64,000 nucleotides of DNA from Acidimicrobiia bacterium (GTDB taxonomy: Bacteria > Actinomycetota > Acidimicrobiia > Acidimicrobiales > Aldehydirespiratoraceae), in contig JAJEJB010000056.1 of assembly GCA_022828135.1 (NCBI GenBank), forward strand, positions 1-64,000. The letters are read 5' to 3'. Shown here piece by piece: positions 1-8,478 of the stretch (positions are counted from its first letter, which is position 1; each line of letters starts with the position of its first letter). Made by a program: the position numbers and the translations under genes. The notes beneath the pieces are model-generated. The model had not been told where the DNA came from, searched no databases, and saw only the letters and a list, made by a program, of their open reading frames with translations.

Positions 1-105
1 CGGCCGGTGACACCCCAGCGGATGCACCGGCTCCTCGCGCTCGGGGATCCGCGGCTCGAACGCCGCCCACAGCGCATCCACCACCCTCGGCTCCAAAGCA
101 AGCAT
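1..105 (-). CDS. IS5-family transposase, N-terminal fragment cut by window edge
   Basis: Reading leftwards from an ATG at 105 gives 35 residues that run off the window. They include LWAAFEPRIP and HPLGCHRP, which resemble the N-terminus of IS5-group DDE transposases of actinobacteria. The DDE catalytic core would lie outside the window, so activity cannot be judged. Its 5' side carries a strong stem-loop at 126-177 that may lie at the element end. The family call rests on recall of typical IS5 N-termini. Confidence 0.6.
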   Translation of the reverse strand, partial: MLALEPRVVDALWAAFEPRIPEREEPVHPLGCHRP

Positions 106-125
106 GCTGAAACCACCTCCACCTC

Positions 126-177
126 GTCGTTGTCGTTGGATGGACACCCGAGAGTTCACTCGGGCCAACACAACGAC
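126..177. repeat. Compound stem-loop beside the transposase
   Basis: An inner perfect stem pairs 147-152 (CCCGAG) with 159-164 (CTCGGG) around a 6-base loop. An outer arm pairs 126-139 with 165-177 with a single bulged base. It lies just upstream of the transposase start, so it could be part of the insertion-sequence end or a structure that blocks read-in transcription. No T-run follows, so it is not a classical terminator. Confidence 0.4.
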
Positions 178-212
178 AGGTGGATGGCCACACCTATTTG
201 CGCGCGCTCTTA

Positions 213-224
213 GACATATTTACA
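213..224. promoter_or_regulatory. Candidate operator shared with the importer promoter
   Basis: The 12-mer GACATATTTACA lies about 75 bases before the reductase start at 301. A near copy, GACATTTATACA (10 of 12 identical), lies at 12235-12246 upstream of the importer operon. Both occur in otherwise GC-rich DNA at the two promoters of the same locus. The GntR regulator at 1540-2289 is the obvious candidate binder; this is inference. Confidence 0.35.
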
Positions 225-300
225 AAGCTGTCTGACCGTCGGGGTGCCTCTCAAGACATGAACGGAGACGAGGGCGCGCCGTCCGCTACCGTGAGCAGCC

Positions 301-1536
301 ATGGCGTCGCCCCGAGAGCGGATCGTCGTCGTCGGCGCCGGCGACTGCGGAACCCGCACAGCCCTCGGACTGCGGAACCGAGGCTTCGAGGGACCACTCG
401 TTCTCGTCGGCGATGAGCCCTCCGATCCCTACGAGCGACCAGCGCTGTCCAAGCGCGTCCTCACCGGTGAAACGAACGAGGCGAAGACGATCGCCACGGC
501 CGACGAGCTGGCGGCGTCGGCGATCGACTGGCAGCCAGGTGTCGCCGCGGTCGAGGTCGACCCCGACAACCGGCGCGTCGCCCTCGCCGACGGCTCCGCT
601 GTCGACTACGACCGGCTGTTGCTGAGCACCGGCTCACGGGCCCGCCGGCCACCGATCGCTGGGGGTGAACATGCCGTGTCGGTCCGCTCGATTCGCGACG
701 CCGCACTGCTCCGGCAGCAGCTCGAGGACAGCGAGCGGATGATCATCATCGGTGGCGGATTCATCGGCTTGGAGGTCGCAGCCTGCGCCCGGGAGGCCGG
801 GTGCGAGGTCACCGTGGTCGAGTTCGCTCACGAACTCATGGCCCGAGTAGTTCCCGCCCCGGTGGCGCGGGTGATGCGCGACCGCCACCTCGCAGCCGGG
901 GTCGACCTCCGGCTCGGCACCGGTGTCACATCCTGGTCGCAGGACGCTGGAACAGGCATGCACCGCATCCGACTCGACGACGGGACCGAGCTCGAGGCCC
1001 AACTTCTCGTCGGCGGCGTCGGCGCCATCCCGAACACCGAACTCGCCGCTAGCGCAGGCCTCCTGATCGACAACGGCATCGCCGTCAACGAACAGCTCCG
1101 CACGTCCGATCCCGCGATCTGGGCGGCCGGCGACTGCTGTTCCGTCCCCCACCCGCTATACGGCGGCCGTCGCCTCCGCCTCGAGGCATGGGGCAACGCG
1201 TTGGCTCAATCCGAGGTCGCGACCGAGAACCTGCTCGGCGGCAGCGCCGTCTACAACGCCGTCCCGTCGTTCTGGTCGGACCAGTACGAACTCACGATGC
1301 AGGTCGTCGGCCTCCACGAGGCCGCCCGGCGCCATGTGGTGCGCCGGCGGCGCGACGGACACGAGGTCCACATCGGACTCGACGACGACGGTCGGGTCGT
1401 CTCGGCCAGCGGTGCCGCGCCCGGGACGACACTCGCCCGCGACATCCTCGCCACCGAACGTCTCATCGCCGGACGAGCGTCATCGGCACCCGCCGACCTA
1501 GGCGACCCCGACATCGACCTTCGGCGACTGGTCTGA
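301..1536 (+). CDS. FAD/NAD(P)-dependent ferredoxin reductase
   Basis: A 411-residue pyridine-nucleotide-disulphide-type reductase of the putidaredoxin/rubredoxin reductase group. These enzymes pass electrons from NAD(P)H through FAD to a small iron-sulphur protein. Residues 8-19 form the FAD dinucleotide fold (VVVGAGDCG), residues 147-160 the NAD fold (IIIGGGFIGLEV), and a late AAGDCC segment is the second FAD contact. It is a paralogue of the reductase at 7233-8477: both share YERP, LSK and GDCCS-PHPLYGGRR segments. A TACCGT -10-like hexamer at 287-292 sits 8 bases before the ATG, so the message is probably leaderless. The likely partner is the Rieske ferredoxin at 8479-8793, and the likely end users are the membrane di-iron enzymes of the facing operon. 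Confidence 0.85.
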   Translation: MASPRERIVVVGAGDCGTRTALGLRNRGFEGPLVLVGDEPSDPYERPALSKRVLTGETNEAKTIATADELAASAIDWQPGVAAVEVDPDNRRVALADGSAVDYDRLLLSTGSRARRPPIAGGEHAVSVRSIRDAALLRQQLEDSERMIIIGGGFIGLEVAACAREAGCEVTVVEFAHELMARVVPAPVARVMRDRHLAAGVDLRLGTGVTSWSQDAGTGMHRIRLDDGTELEAQLLVGGVGAIPNTELAASAGLLIDNGIAVNEQLRTSDPAIWAAGDCCSVPHPLYGGRRLRLEAWGNALAQSEVATENLLGGSAVYNAVPSFWSDQYELTMQVVGLHEAARRHVVRRRRDGHEVHIGLDDDGRVVSASGAAPGTTLARDILATERLIAGRASSAPADLGDPDIDLRRLV

Positions 1537-1539
1537 CCT

Positions 1540-2289
1540 TCAGGACTCGACGACCCTCAGCTCGAGCGTGTAGTCGGATCCGTCGTGGATCTGCTCGGAG
1601 ACATTGATCCGCACCCCGGCCCTGTCGAGCACGACCGACGACACCGTCAGCAGCGGCGCGCCGACCGGAAGACCCAGCAACGCGGCGTCGACCGGCCCGG
1701 CGATACGAGCACCCACCTTCCGTTCGGCCGAGTGCGGCCAGACCCCTTCACGGCGCATCAGCTCAAACAGCCCGTGCGAGATCAGCTCCGCCGGCGTGAT
1801 GGTGCCGAACGCGGTCGGCGTGAGCCAGTCGCGCAGCAGGGCGAGCCGGCGATCGCCGAGGAGGCGGCATCGTTCGAGATACACGATCGTGCTCCCCGGC
1901 GCGAGGTCGAGTTGGTCTGCGATGTGATCGTCGGCAACGACGCGGTCGGCGGCGAGCACCGTGGTGCGGGGCACCTCGTTGCGCGCGACGAGGTCGTCGT
2001 GGAGGCTGCCGAGCCGGTGCGGCTTCGGTAGTTGATCACTGACGACCTTGGTGCCGATCCCCCGCCGCCGGACCAGCAGACCCGACTCGACCAGTTCGCC
2101 GATCGCCCGCCGTAAGGTCAGCCTGGAGATCTGCCATCTCTCGGCGAGCGCAAGCTCGTTGTCGAGATAGGCGCCCCGCGGCAGTCGACCATCGGCGATG
2201 GCGGCCTCGAGCTCGCGGGCGACCTGGAAACTGATGGGGATGGGGCCGTTGCGGTCGATCCGGATGTCGACGGCTGTCGTGTCCACCAT
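1540..2289 (-). CDS. GntR-family transcriptional regulator (HutC/UTRA type)
   Basis: A 249-residue protein with an N-terminal winged helix (about residues 17-85; ALAERWQISRLTLRRAI is the recognition helix region) and a C-terminal UTRA-type effector domain that usually binds a small metabolite. The start chosen is ATG at 2289; the open frame continues upstream only as non-homologous sequence antiparallel to the sterol-desaturase frame. It is the last gene of the minus-strand catabolic operon, 23 bases after the sterol-desaturase-like gene. The parsimonious role is a substrate-responsive repressor of this locus, possibly at the matching 12-mers at 213-224 and 12235-12246. Confidence 0.85.
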   Translation of the reverse strand: MVDTTAVDIRIDRNGPIPISFQVARELEAAIADGRLPRGAYLDNELALAERWQISRLTLRRAIGELVESGLLVRRRGIGTKVVSDQLPKPHRLGSLHDDLVARNEVPRTTVLAADRVVADDHIADQLDLAPGSTIVYLERCRLLGDRRLALLRDWLTPTAFGTITPAELISHGLFELMRREGVWPHSAERKVGARIAGPVDAALLGLPVGAPLLTVSSVVLDRAGVRINVSEQIHDGSDYTLELRVVES

Positions 2290-2312
2290 GAGTTTGAAGC
2301 TACTCCACCCGG

Positions 2313-3317
2313 TCAGCCGACATCGGCGACCGCGGCCGCCGACTTCTTCGACCGCAGGTTGGCGGTCGCCTCGTTCGAGCCGTCGTGGAACGTGCCGAAC
2401 CACCGGTCCAGGGGAATCACCCCGTCGGCGTAGTTCACTTCGAAGTACTTGTGATGGAGGTAGTGCGCGTAGCCGCCGGTGTTGATGGAGCGACCCCCGC
2501 CGAGCTCGTACCGGTCGAACCCCGTGTGTCCCGGTATCGGCGACAGCAGGGAGTGGTACTGGTTGTAGATCATGTGGAGCGGGTGCGACGGGACGATCCA
2601 GTGGATCGCCATCGCGCTGAAATAGAGCAGGTGCTCGACCGGATGCATCGAGACTCCCGACCACGGCCCCGGGTTGGTGTTGCGGTGGTGGACGGAGTGG
2701 ACGGACCGGTAGAGGAACGGGATGTGGATCAGCCGGTGCACGCAGTAGAAGTGGAACTCGCGCCAGATCGGGATGAGCAGCATCAAGCCAACGAACCACA
2801 CCGGGTTCCGGGTCCAACTCAACCACCCGATGTGGCCGTTGGCGAACAGCCAGTGACCGACAACTTCCCATGCGGTGACAACCGGAACCCCGCTCGCGAG
2901 CACCCAGAACACGTTGTCGCGGGTCTGGTTGCCGAGGGTGAACCGGCCGCTGTCGCCCGGCCAGCGCTCGTTGAACTTGAACCGGGTGCCCTGGCGGCGC
3001 CGGACGTGGTAGCGGATGTGGAAGTAGGAGTAGTAACCGGCGACGATGGCCAGGTTGCGGACAGCGATGATCGCGATCCAGCCCGGTGCGAACGACGCCA
3101 TCGTCGATGTCGAGGGTGTCAGCAAGAACCAGATCGCCGCCGCGAACCCGAAGTACAGCGCGTTCCACGGAAACAGGTAGCCGGGGAAGGAGACCAACCA
3201 CTTGGCAATGGTCAACGGCTTGGTCGGCCAGGCGAACAGCGGACCGTGCCCGACCCGCTGATCGGGCACGAACTGACCCTTCGCATCGCGAGTACCGAAT
3301 GCTGTCTCGTCGACCAT
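2313..3317 (-). CDS. Sterol desaturase / fatty acid hydroxylase family membrane enzyme
   Basis: A 334-residue integral membrane protein with several hydrophobic helices in the first 185 residues and the histidine boxes of the non-haem di-iron hydroxylase superfamily: HFYCVHRLIH (189-198), HSVHH (207-211), HPVEH (225-229) and HYLHH (285-289). The family uses O2 and electrons from a redox partner to hydroxylate or desaturate lipids, sterols or small molecules. The ATG at 3317 is preferred over the GTG at 3335 because a GGGGGA ribosome site lies just before it. It sits in an operon with a Rieske ferredoxin, its reductase and a second di-iron membrane enzyme, so the electron chain is encoded locally. 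The substrate is unknown. Confidence 0.85.
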   Translation of the reverse strand: MVDETAFGTRDAKGQFVPDQRVGHGPLFAWPTKPLTIAKWLVSFPGYLFPWNALYFGFAAAIWFLLTPSTSTMASFAPGWIAIIAVRNLAIVAGYYSYFHIRYHVRRRQGTRFKFNERWPGDSGRFTLGNQTRDNVFWVLASGVPVVTAWEVVGHWLFANGHIGWLSWTRNPVWFVGLMLLIPIWREFHFYCVHRLIHIPFLYRSVHSVHHRNTNPGPWSGVSMHPVEHLLYFSAMAIHWIVPSHPLHMIYNQYHSLLSPIPGHTGFDRYELGGGRSINTGGYAHYLHHKYFEVNYADGVIPLDRWFGTFHDGSNEATANLRSKKSAAAVADVG

Positions 3318-3342
3318 GGCGTCCCCCGCCTTCACTCGCTGG

Positions 3343-4305
3343 TCAGATGTCTTGGACCTCGAAGTCGGAGACCTCGGTGGGAGCGACGCTGCGAAGTAGA
3401 TCGACCGACATCCGGAGTCCCTCCAGCCGGGAGAGATTCATGTCCTCATGCTCGATCGAGAGCCAACCGTCGTAGCCGGCCATGCGCAACCGGTAGCAAA
3501 AGTCGCGCCACCACCGCTCGCCGTGGCCGTAGCCGAGGGTGACGTACCACCACGACCGGGCCGCTAGGTCCGACAGCGAGCCGTTCTCGAGGAGCGTACG
3601 CGTCCCGACCTGCACCGGGTTGATGTACGTGTCCTTCGCGTGGACGTGGAAGGTCGCCTCGCCGAGCAGGTCGATCGCCTGGAGAGGATCACCGCCCATC
3701 CACATCATGTGGCTCGGGTCAAGGTTGGCGCCCACGGTCGGGCCGACCTCGGCGCGCAGACGCGACAGGGTCGGCGCGTTGAACACGAGCTGGTTGCCGT
3801 GGAGCTCGACGGCGATGCGCTCGACGCCCTCGCTGTTGGCGAACTCGACGAGGTCGGCCCAGTACGGCAAGGCGACCTCCTCCCACTGGTAGCGCAGGAT
3901 CGTCTGCGTCTCCGGCGGCCACGACGACACCACCCAGTTCGGCATGAGGTCGCCCGGCGCGCCCGCGGGCAGCCCCGACATGCACACGACGGTCTCGACA
4001 CCGAGCGCACCGGCGAGGCGCACAGTGTCGCGTAGGCACGCCGACTGGCGCTCGCCATCGGTCGGATGGAGCTGGTTGCCGTTGGCGTTCAACGCGAACA
4101 GCTCCAGGCCGCGAGCCTCGACGCGTCGTAGCAGATCTTTGCGTGCAGCCGCATCGCCGAGCAGGCCACTCAGATCGCAATGCGGTGCCGACGACCAGTT
4201 GCCGGTGTTCAGCTCGATTCCGGCCACGTCCAGTTCCGAAAGCGTGTCGAGCAATCCGTCGAACGGCAGGTGGGCCAGGGAGTCGGTGACGCAGCCGATT
4301 CTCAT
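3343..4305 (-). CDS. Sugar phosphate isomerase/epimerase-like TIM-barrel protein
   Basis: A 320-residue protein of the xylose-isomerase-like TIM-barrel (AP endonuclease 2) superfamily, which includes IolE, IolI and many sugar or keto-inositol epimerases. Family-type metal-site segments are visible: AVELHGNQLVF, ANLDPSHMMWMGGD, FHVHAKDT and near the end LSIEHED. Its ATG overlaps the stop of the upstream Gfo/Idh/MocA gene by 4 bases (ATGA), so the two are translationally coupled. A dehydrogenase-isomerase pair of this kind is typical of inositol or unusual sugar catabolism. The exact substrate cannot be read from sequence. Confidence 0.8.
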   Translation of the reverse strand: MRIGCVTDSLAHLPFDGLLDTLSELDVAGIELNTGNWSSAPHCDLSGLLGDAAARKDLLRRVEARGLELFALNANGNQLHPTDGERQSACLRDTVRLAGALGVETVVCMSGLPAGAPGDLMPNWVVSSWPPETQTILRYQWEEVALPYWADLVEFANSEGVERIAVELHGNQLVFNAPTLSRLRAEVGPTVGANLDPSHMMWMGGDPLQAIDLLGEATFHVHAKDTYINPVQVGTRTLLENGSLSDLAARSWWYVTLGYGHGERWWRDFCYRLRMAGYDGWLSIEHEDMNLSRLEGLRMSVDLLRSVAPTEVSDFEVQDI

Positions 4306-5333
4306 GAGCCGGCTCCGAGCACGCGGATCTCGGTCTCGTTGACCGTGACCGTGCGGCGCTCCTCGAGTGACAGGTAGGCAGCCTCAGCCAGCAACAACGC
4401 CCGGTAGCCGTCGATGCCGGTGGGATCAGGCGGTGTGCCGTTCCGCAACACGTCCACGAAGCGGCCCCACTCGAGGGCGTAGGACTCGGCGTAGCGATCG
4501 GTGAAGAAGAACTTCGGGTTGTCCCTCTCGGTGCCTCCCGACGTCTCGATCGAGAACATCGACTTCGGCACGTTGTCGGTGCGGGCCGTTCCGGTCGATC
4601 CGTGAACCTCAACCCGCTGGTCGTAGCCGGCGCTGCAACGGCGGCTGTTGGTGATGACTGCAATCTTGCCCGACGCGGTCTGCATAGAGATCGACGCGGT
4701 GTCGATGTCACCGATGTCGGCGATGTCCTGGGAGACGAGGGTCGCCGCGGTTGCGCTGACCGTGATCGGCTCCTCACCGAGGAGGTACCGGACCATGTCG
4801 AAGTCGTGGATGGTCATGTCGCGAAACATGCCGCCCGAGACCTTCAGATAGTCGATCGGTAGGCCCCCGTCCGGATCCTTCGACACGACGGTAACCAGCT
4901 CGATGTCGCCGAGCTCGCCGGTGCCGGCGCGACGGCGCACCTCGGCCACGGCTGGGTCGAACCGCCGGTTGAACCCGACGAACAAAGGAAGTTCGGAGCC
5001 ACCGATGGCGTCGAGAACCGAGCGGACCCGCTTGATGTCGAGGTCGATCGGCTTCTCGCAGAACACCGCCTTGCCGGCGCCGACGCCGCTCTCGATCAGC
5101 CCGGCGTGAGTGCTGGTGTCCGAGCAGATGACAAGGGCGGCCACGCCGGGATCGTCTAGCGCGGTCGCCTCGTCGACGCGTCTAGCTCCCGTGCGGGCGA
5201 CCAGGGTTTCGGCTGCGGAATCGACGGGGTCGACCACATAGCGCAGCCTCGTGTCCGGATGGGCGACGATGTTGGCGGCGTGCACGTTCCCGATCCGCCC
5301 GGCACCGAACAAGGCGACGGAGATCTCAGCCAT
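4302..5333 (-). CDS. Gfo/Idh/MocA-family oxidoreductase, inositol 2-dehydrogenase-like
   Basis: A 343-residue NAD(P)-dependent dehydrogenase. The Rossmann motif ALFGAGRIG starts near residue 7, the family EKP motif appears as FCEKPIDLD, and the mid-protein IHDFDMVRYL segment contains the His-Asp region typical of inositol dehydrogenases (IolG). It probably oxidises a polyol or sugar hydroxyl to a ketone. ATG at 5333 is preferred over GTG at 5336. It follows the fatty-acid-desaturase-like gene by 9 bases and overlaps the TIM-barrel gene by 4. Its presence suggests the imported substrate is sugar- or cyclitol-like, or carries such a moiety. Confidence 0.85.
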   Translation of the reverse strand: MAEISVALFGAGRIGNVHAANIVAHPDTRLRYVVDPVDSAAETLVARTGARRVDEATALDDPGVAALVICSDTSTHAGLIESGVGAGKAVFCEKPIDLDIKRVRSVLDAIGGSELPLFVGFNRRFDPAVAEVRRRAGTGELGDIELVTVVSKDPDGGLPIDYLKVSGGMFRDMTIHDFDMVRYLLGEEPITVSATAATLVSQDIADIGDIDTASISMQTASGKIAVITNSRRCSAGYDQRVEVHGSTGTARTDNVPKSMFSIETSGGTERDNPKFFFTDRYAESYALEWGRFVDVLRNGTPPDPTGIDGYRALLLAEAAYLSLEERRTVTVNETEIRVLGAGS

Positions 5334-5342
5334 CACTCGTCG

Positions 5343-6383
5343 TCACGCCGCGTCCGGGAGCGGCCGGTGGATGTAGTATTCGGGGTCCTTCAGTTGCCGG
5401 CGCAGCGCTGGGATGATCTCGGCGCGGTACACCTGGAAGGTGCTGCGGTAGGTGGGCGGGCATTGATCCCTGACTTCCTCGTGCAGCTCCTTCAACGCAT
5501 GGAACGGAACCATTGGGTACATGTGGTGCTCAAGGTGGTAGTGCATGTTCCAATAGCAGAATCGCAGCCACGGATTCATGTGGACCGTGCGGCTGTTGAG
5601 CCGGAAGTCGGTGACGTCCTCTGCGAGCCCGACGTGCTGCGTCAACCCCACCCAGAAGATGGCCCACGCGCCGTACAGCGTCGCAAAGGAGGTGAGCATC
5701 AGGGGCAGAATCGTGCCGAGGGCGATCGCCACTGCAATGGTGCCGGCGTGAACGGCGAGGATGATGCGTGCCTGTCGCAGCATCTTCGGCCACTCGGACT
5801 CGGGGATGAGCTGCTTCTCGTCCTCCGCGATGTGGCCAACGGAGTGCCGGAGCATTCCCCAGACCTGGGGCACGACCATCGGGAGCCCCGTCCACAGGAG
5901 GACGAAGTGCACGACACGGGGAGGCCGCTCCTCGATGATCTCGCGATCGCGGCCGACGATGATGGTGTCGGTGTGATGGCGGGTGTGATCCCAGCGGCGC
6001 ACCAGCGGTTCGCGCAGGGTCATGAAGCAGCCGATCTGGAAGACGACATCGTTCATCCACCGCGTCCGGAACGCCGTGCCATGGCCGGCCTCGTGACATC
6101 GCGAGTCTCCGCCGAGCGCCCACAACATGCCGTAGGGAACGGCGATGAGCAGGGTCCACCAGCTGAGCCAGGTGACGACCGTCAACGTGCCCAGACCGGC
6201 GATGAGCCCCAACCAGATCACGGTGTGGATGATGGCGGTGGTGTCGTGGCGACGCATGAGCTCCTTCAGTCGCTTGCGCTCCACCGGCACCCGGTACCAG
6301 TCGGCGTTGGCCAGCCCGGCCTCGACCGCGCTTCGACCGTCCTCGCCTAGAAGCCCGTAGTCGCGACGCTGACGTGTTGCCAT
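5343..6383 (-). CDS. Fatty acid desaturase-family membrane di-iron enzyme
   Basis: A 346-residue membrane protein with all three histidine boxes of the desaturase/AlkB-type di-iron family: HEAGH (97-101), HTRHH (133-137) and HLEHH (283-287). Hydrophobic segments lie at about 50-92 and 205-250. Members desaturate acyl chains or hydroxylate small substrates using reduced ferredoxin. The ATG at 6383 follows a GGGGGGAG ribosome site; the TTG 18 bases upstream lacks one. Sitting between a PanB-like aldolase and a sugar-type dehydrogenase, it is more likely a catabolic monooxygenase than a lipid desaturase, but that is inference from context. Confidence 0.85.
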   Translation of the reverse strand: MATRQRRDYGLLGEDGRSAVEAGLANADWYRVPVERKRLKELMRRHDTTAIIHTVIWLGLIAGLGTLTVVTWLSWWTLLIAVPYGMLWALGGDSRCHEAGHGTAFRTRWMNDVVFQIGCFMTLREPLVRRWDHTRHHTDTIIVGRDREIIEERPPRVVHFVLLWTGLPMVVPQVWGMLRHSVGHIAEDEKQLIPESEWPKMLRQARIILAVHAGTIAVAIALGTILPLMLTSFATLYGAWAIFWVGLTQHVGLAEDVTDFRLNSRTVHMNPWLRFCYWNMHYHLEHHMYPMVPFHALKELHEEVRDQCPPTYRSTFQVYRAEIIPALRRQLKDPEYYIHRPLPDAA

Positions 6384-6397
6384 CGGCTCCCCCCTTG

Positions 6398-7204
6398 TCA
6401 ACCGTGTGAGTCGACGAACTCGATGAACTCCGCGACGACTTCATCGGAGACCGGAACCTTGTGCTCGTCCTGCGGGTAGACGGAGGACTCGCAGTCGGCC
6501 TTGAACTCACGGAACGCCGCGACACGTTCGTTCTGAAGGCGCTCGAACTCCGTACGGAAGTCGCGGTAGGTCTTCGAGTGCCGTGGCGTCCACCAGTCGC
6601 TGTAGCCGAGAACATCGGTGGAGAACAGGTACTGGGCGTCGGCGTGGGCGCCACCACCCATGGAGAACAACAGCACCGACGTCCGTTTGAAGATCTCGGC
6701 TGAGATGCGCTCAGGGACGACCTCTAGTTCGACGGCGAACGCGCCTGCGTTCTCAAGGTCCTTGACCTGATTCCAGACGAGCTTCGCGGTCTCGATCGTC
6801 TTGCCAACCGCCTTGAAGCCGCCGGTCCATGTCCGCTTCGACGGTACGAGTCCGACGTGTCCAACGATCGGGAAGCCCTCGTTGGCGAGTCGCTCGACGA
6901 CGCCGGTGGCCGCGGCGCAGTAGCAGCAGTCACCGCCTTCCGCGATCGCCCAGTGCGCCTTGCGGAGGTAGTCGTCGGTGGTGGCGTTGAGGCCGGGCAG
7001 GAGCCCCACCTGCACGAAGCAGTCGCCGGCGGCTTCACGCATCTCGCCGTTCCAGATCGGTTCCTCGATCGAGAGGATGTCGATACCAGCTGCCGCGCTG
7101 GCGCGGGCCTCGTCGAGATCCTCGATGTGCAGCATGCTCATCATCCGCTTGCCGCGGTTGGCGCGGAGATCGGCGACCGTCGGTCGGCTTCGGTTCATGC
7201 CCAT
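6398..7204 (-). CDS. PanB-like (3-methyl-2-oxobutanoate hydroxymethyltransferase family) enzyme
   Basis: A 268-residue TIM-barrel protein resembling ketopantoate hydroxymethyltransferase: GHVGLVPSKRTWTGGFKAVGKT matches the GHLGLTPQ...GGYKVQGRT region and ELEVVPE matches the segment with the catalytic Glu. The first metal Asp of PanB (in VGDSLG) is not recognisable; IEEPIWNG occupies that place, and a CCYC cluster follows. The protein is therefore a divergent aldolase or isocitrate-lyase-superfamily enzyme rather than pantothenate PanB. ATG at 7204 is chosen because GGAG lies 6 bases upstream; ATG at 7216 overlaps that site. It lies between the reductase and the desaturase-like gene, implying a C-C bond cleavage or formation step in this pathway. 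Confidence 0.7.
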   Translation of the reverse strand: MGMNRSRPTVADLRANRGKRMMSMLHIEDLDEARASAAAGIDILSIEEPIWNGEMREAAGDCFVQVGLLPGLNATTDDYLRKAHWAIAEGGDCCYCAAATGVVERLANEGFPIVGHVGLVPSKRTWTGGFKAVGKTIETAKLVWNQVKDLENAGAFAVELEVVPERISAEIFKRTSVLLFSMGGGAHADAQYLFSTDVLGYSDWWTPRHSKTYRDFRTEFERLQNERVAAFREFKADCESSVYPQDEHKVPVSDEVVAEFIEFVDSHG

Positions 7205-7232
7205 AGGGCGCTCCATTTCATGTTCAGGTGAT

Positions 7233-8477
7233 TCACGACTTGATCAGCTCCTTGAGGGACGCCGACGCGTCGGCGAGCACTTCAGGATCGGGCCGGTTGC
7301 CCGCCGCGATCAGCATCTCTGCAACGCGGATGTCCTTGGCGGTGGAAGTACCGGTCCCGACGCCGCTGGCGGCGACAAGCCGGCCGTCGAGCGCGAGGGC
7401 GAACCTGATCTGGCTGCCATTGCCACTGTCACGCACCACCGCCGATCCTGCTTCGTCGGCGAGTCCGGCATGCTGGAGCCCGACGTCGTACTGGTCGGAC
7501 CAGAACCAGGGCACCGCGGCGTGCTGCTCATCGCCGTCGAGCATGTTCGCGGCCGCGACCACGGCCTGATCGTGAGCGTTGCGCCAGCTCTCAAGTCGGA
7601 TGCGCCGGCCTCCGTACAGCGGGTGAGGAAAGGAGCAGCAGTCGCCGGCCGCGAAGATCGCCGGATCGTCGGTGCGGAGCCGATCGTTCACCGCGATGCC
7701 GTTCTCGCACCTAAGGCCAGCGGCCTGAGCAAGCTCCACGTTGGGTGTAACGCCGATTCCGGCGATGACCACATCGGCCGTGATCGGCTGGTCGAAACCC
7801 TCGACACCGACCGCTAACCCGCCATCGAGTCTGGAGATGCCGGTCGGCACGACGCCGCACAGCACCTCGACACCCTCTTCGGCGTGTCGTTTGACCAACA
7901 CATCGGCCATCTCGGCTGGCAGGGCGCGACCGAGCGCTCGCGGCGCGACCTCGAGCACGGTGACATCGCATCCCAACTGCCGTGCCGAGGCGGCGACCTC
8001 CAACCCGATGAGACCTGCCCCGATGACGGTTACGGAGCGTCCGGGGCCGAGTTGGGCGCGTAGTGCCCGCGCGTCGTCGATCGTCCGCAGGGTGAGCGCA
8101 AACTCGCCACCCGCGATCGGCAACGTCCGGGCGCGCGCCCCGGTCGCGAGCAGGAGACGGTCGTACGGCACCTCACCGCCGTCGGAGAGGACGGCGAGCA
8201 TTCTGTCGCGGTCCACGGATTCGACAGCCGTCCCGGACATCAGTTCGACGTCGAACTCTGCCAGTCGTGCCACAGGCAGCACCTCTACCGGACTGATCTC
8301 ATCGCTGATCAGCGCCGACTTCGAGAGCGGCGGGCGCTCGTAGGTTGTGTGCGGCTCGTCGCCGATCATGGTGATCGCACCGGCGAAGCCTCGCTCGCGC
8401 AGCTCTCTGGCCACGCGTGCGCCGCATTCACCCGTGCCCACCACCACGATCCGCTCGACGTTGCCGGTCGCCGCCAT
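7233..8477 (-). CDS. FAD/NAD(P)-dependent ferredoxin reductase (operon copy)
   Basis: A 414-residue paralogue of the protein at 301-1536. It has the FAD fold IVVVGTGECG near residue 10, the NAD fold VTVIGAGLIGLEVAA mid-protein, and the late FAAGDCCSFPHPLYGG segment. Its ATG starts one base after the stop of the Rieske ferredoxin gene, which strongly suggests that the ferredoxin is its acceptor. Together they would form the NAD(P)H to [2Fe-2S] chain for the two membrane di-iron enzymes downstream. Confidence 0.88.
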   Translation of the reverse strand: MAATGNVERIVVVGTGECGARVARELRERGFAGAITMIGDEPHTTYERPPLSKSALISDEISPVEVLPVARLAEFDVELMSGTAVESVDRDRMLAVLSDGGEVPYDRLLLATGARARTLPIAGGEFALTLRTIDDARALRAQLGPGRSVTVIGAGLIGLEVAASARQLGCDVTVLEVAPRALGRALPAEMADVLVKRHAEEGVEVLCGVVPTGISRLDGGLAVGVEGFDQPITADVVIAGIGVTPNVELAQAAGLRCENGIAVNDRLRTDDPAIFAAGDCCSFPHPLYGGRRIRLESWRNAHDQAVVAAANMLDGDEQHAAVPWFWSDQYDVGLQHAGLADEAGSAVVRDSGNGSQIRFALALDGRLVAASGVGTGTSTAKDIRVAEMLIAAGNRPDPEVLADASASLKELIKS

Positions 8478-8478
8478 G

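Noticed and set aside
1540..3201. Single 553-codon fusion of GntR with an N-terminal domain
   Set aside because: The upstream half is antiparallel shadow of the sterol-desaturase gene; GntR homology begins at ATG 2289.
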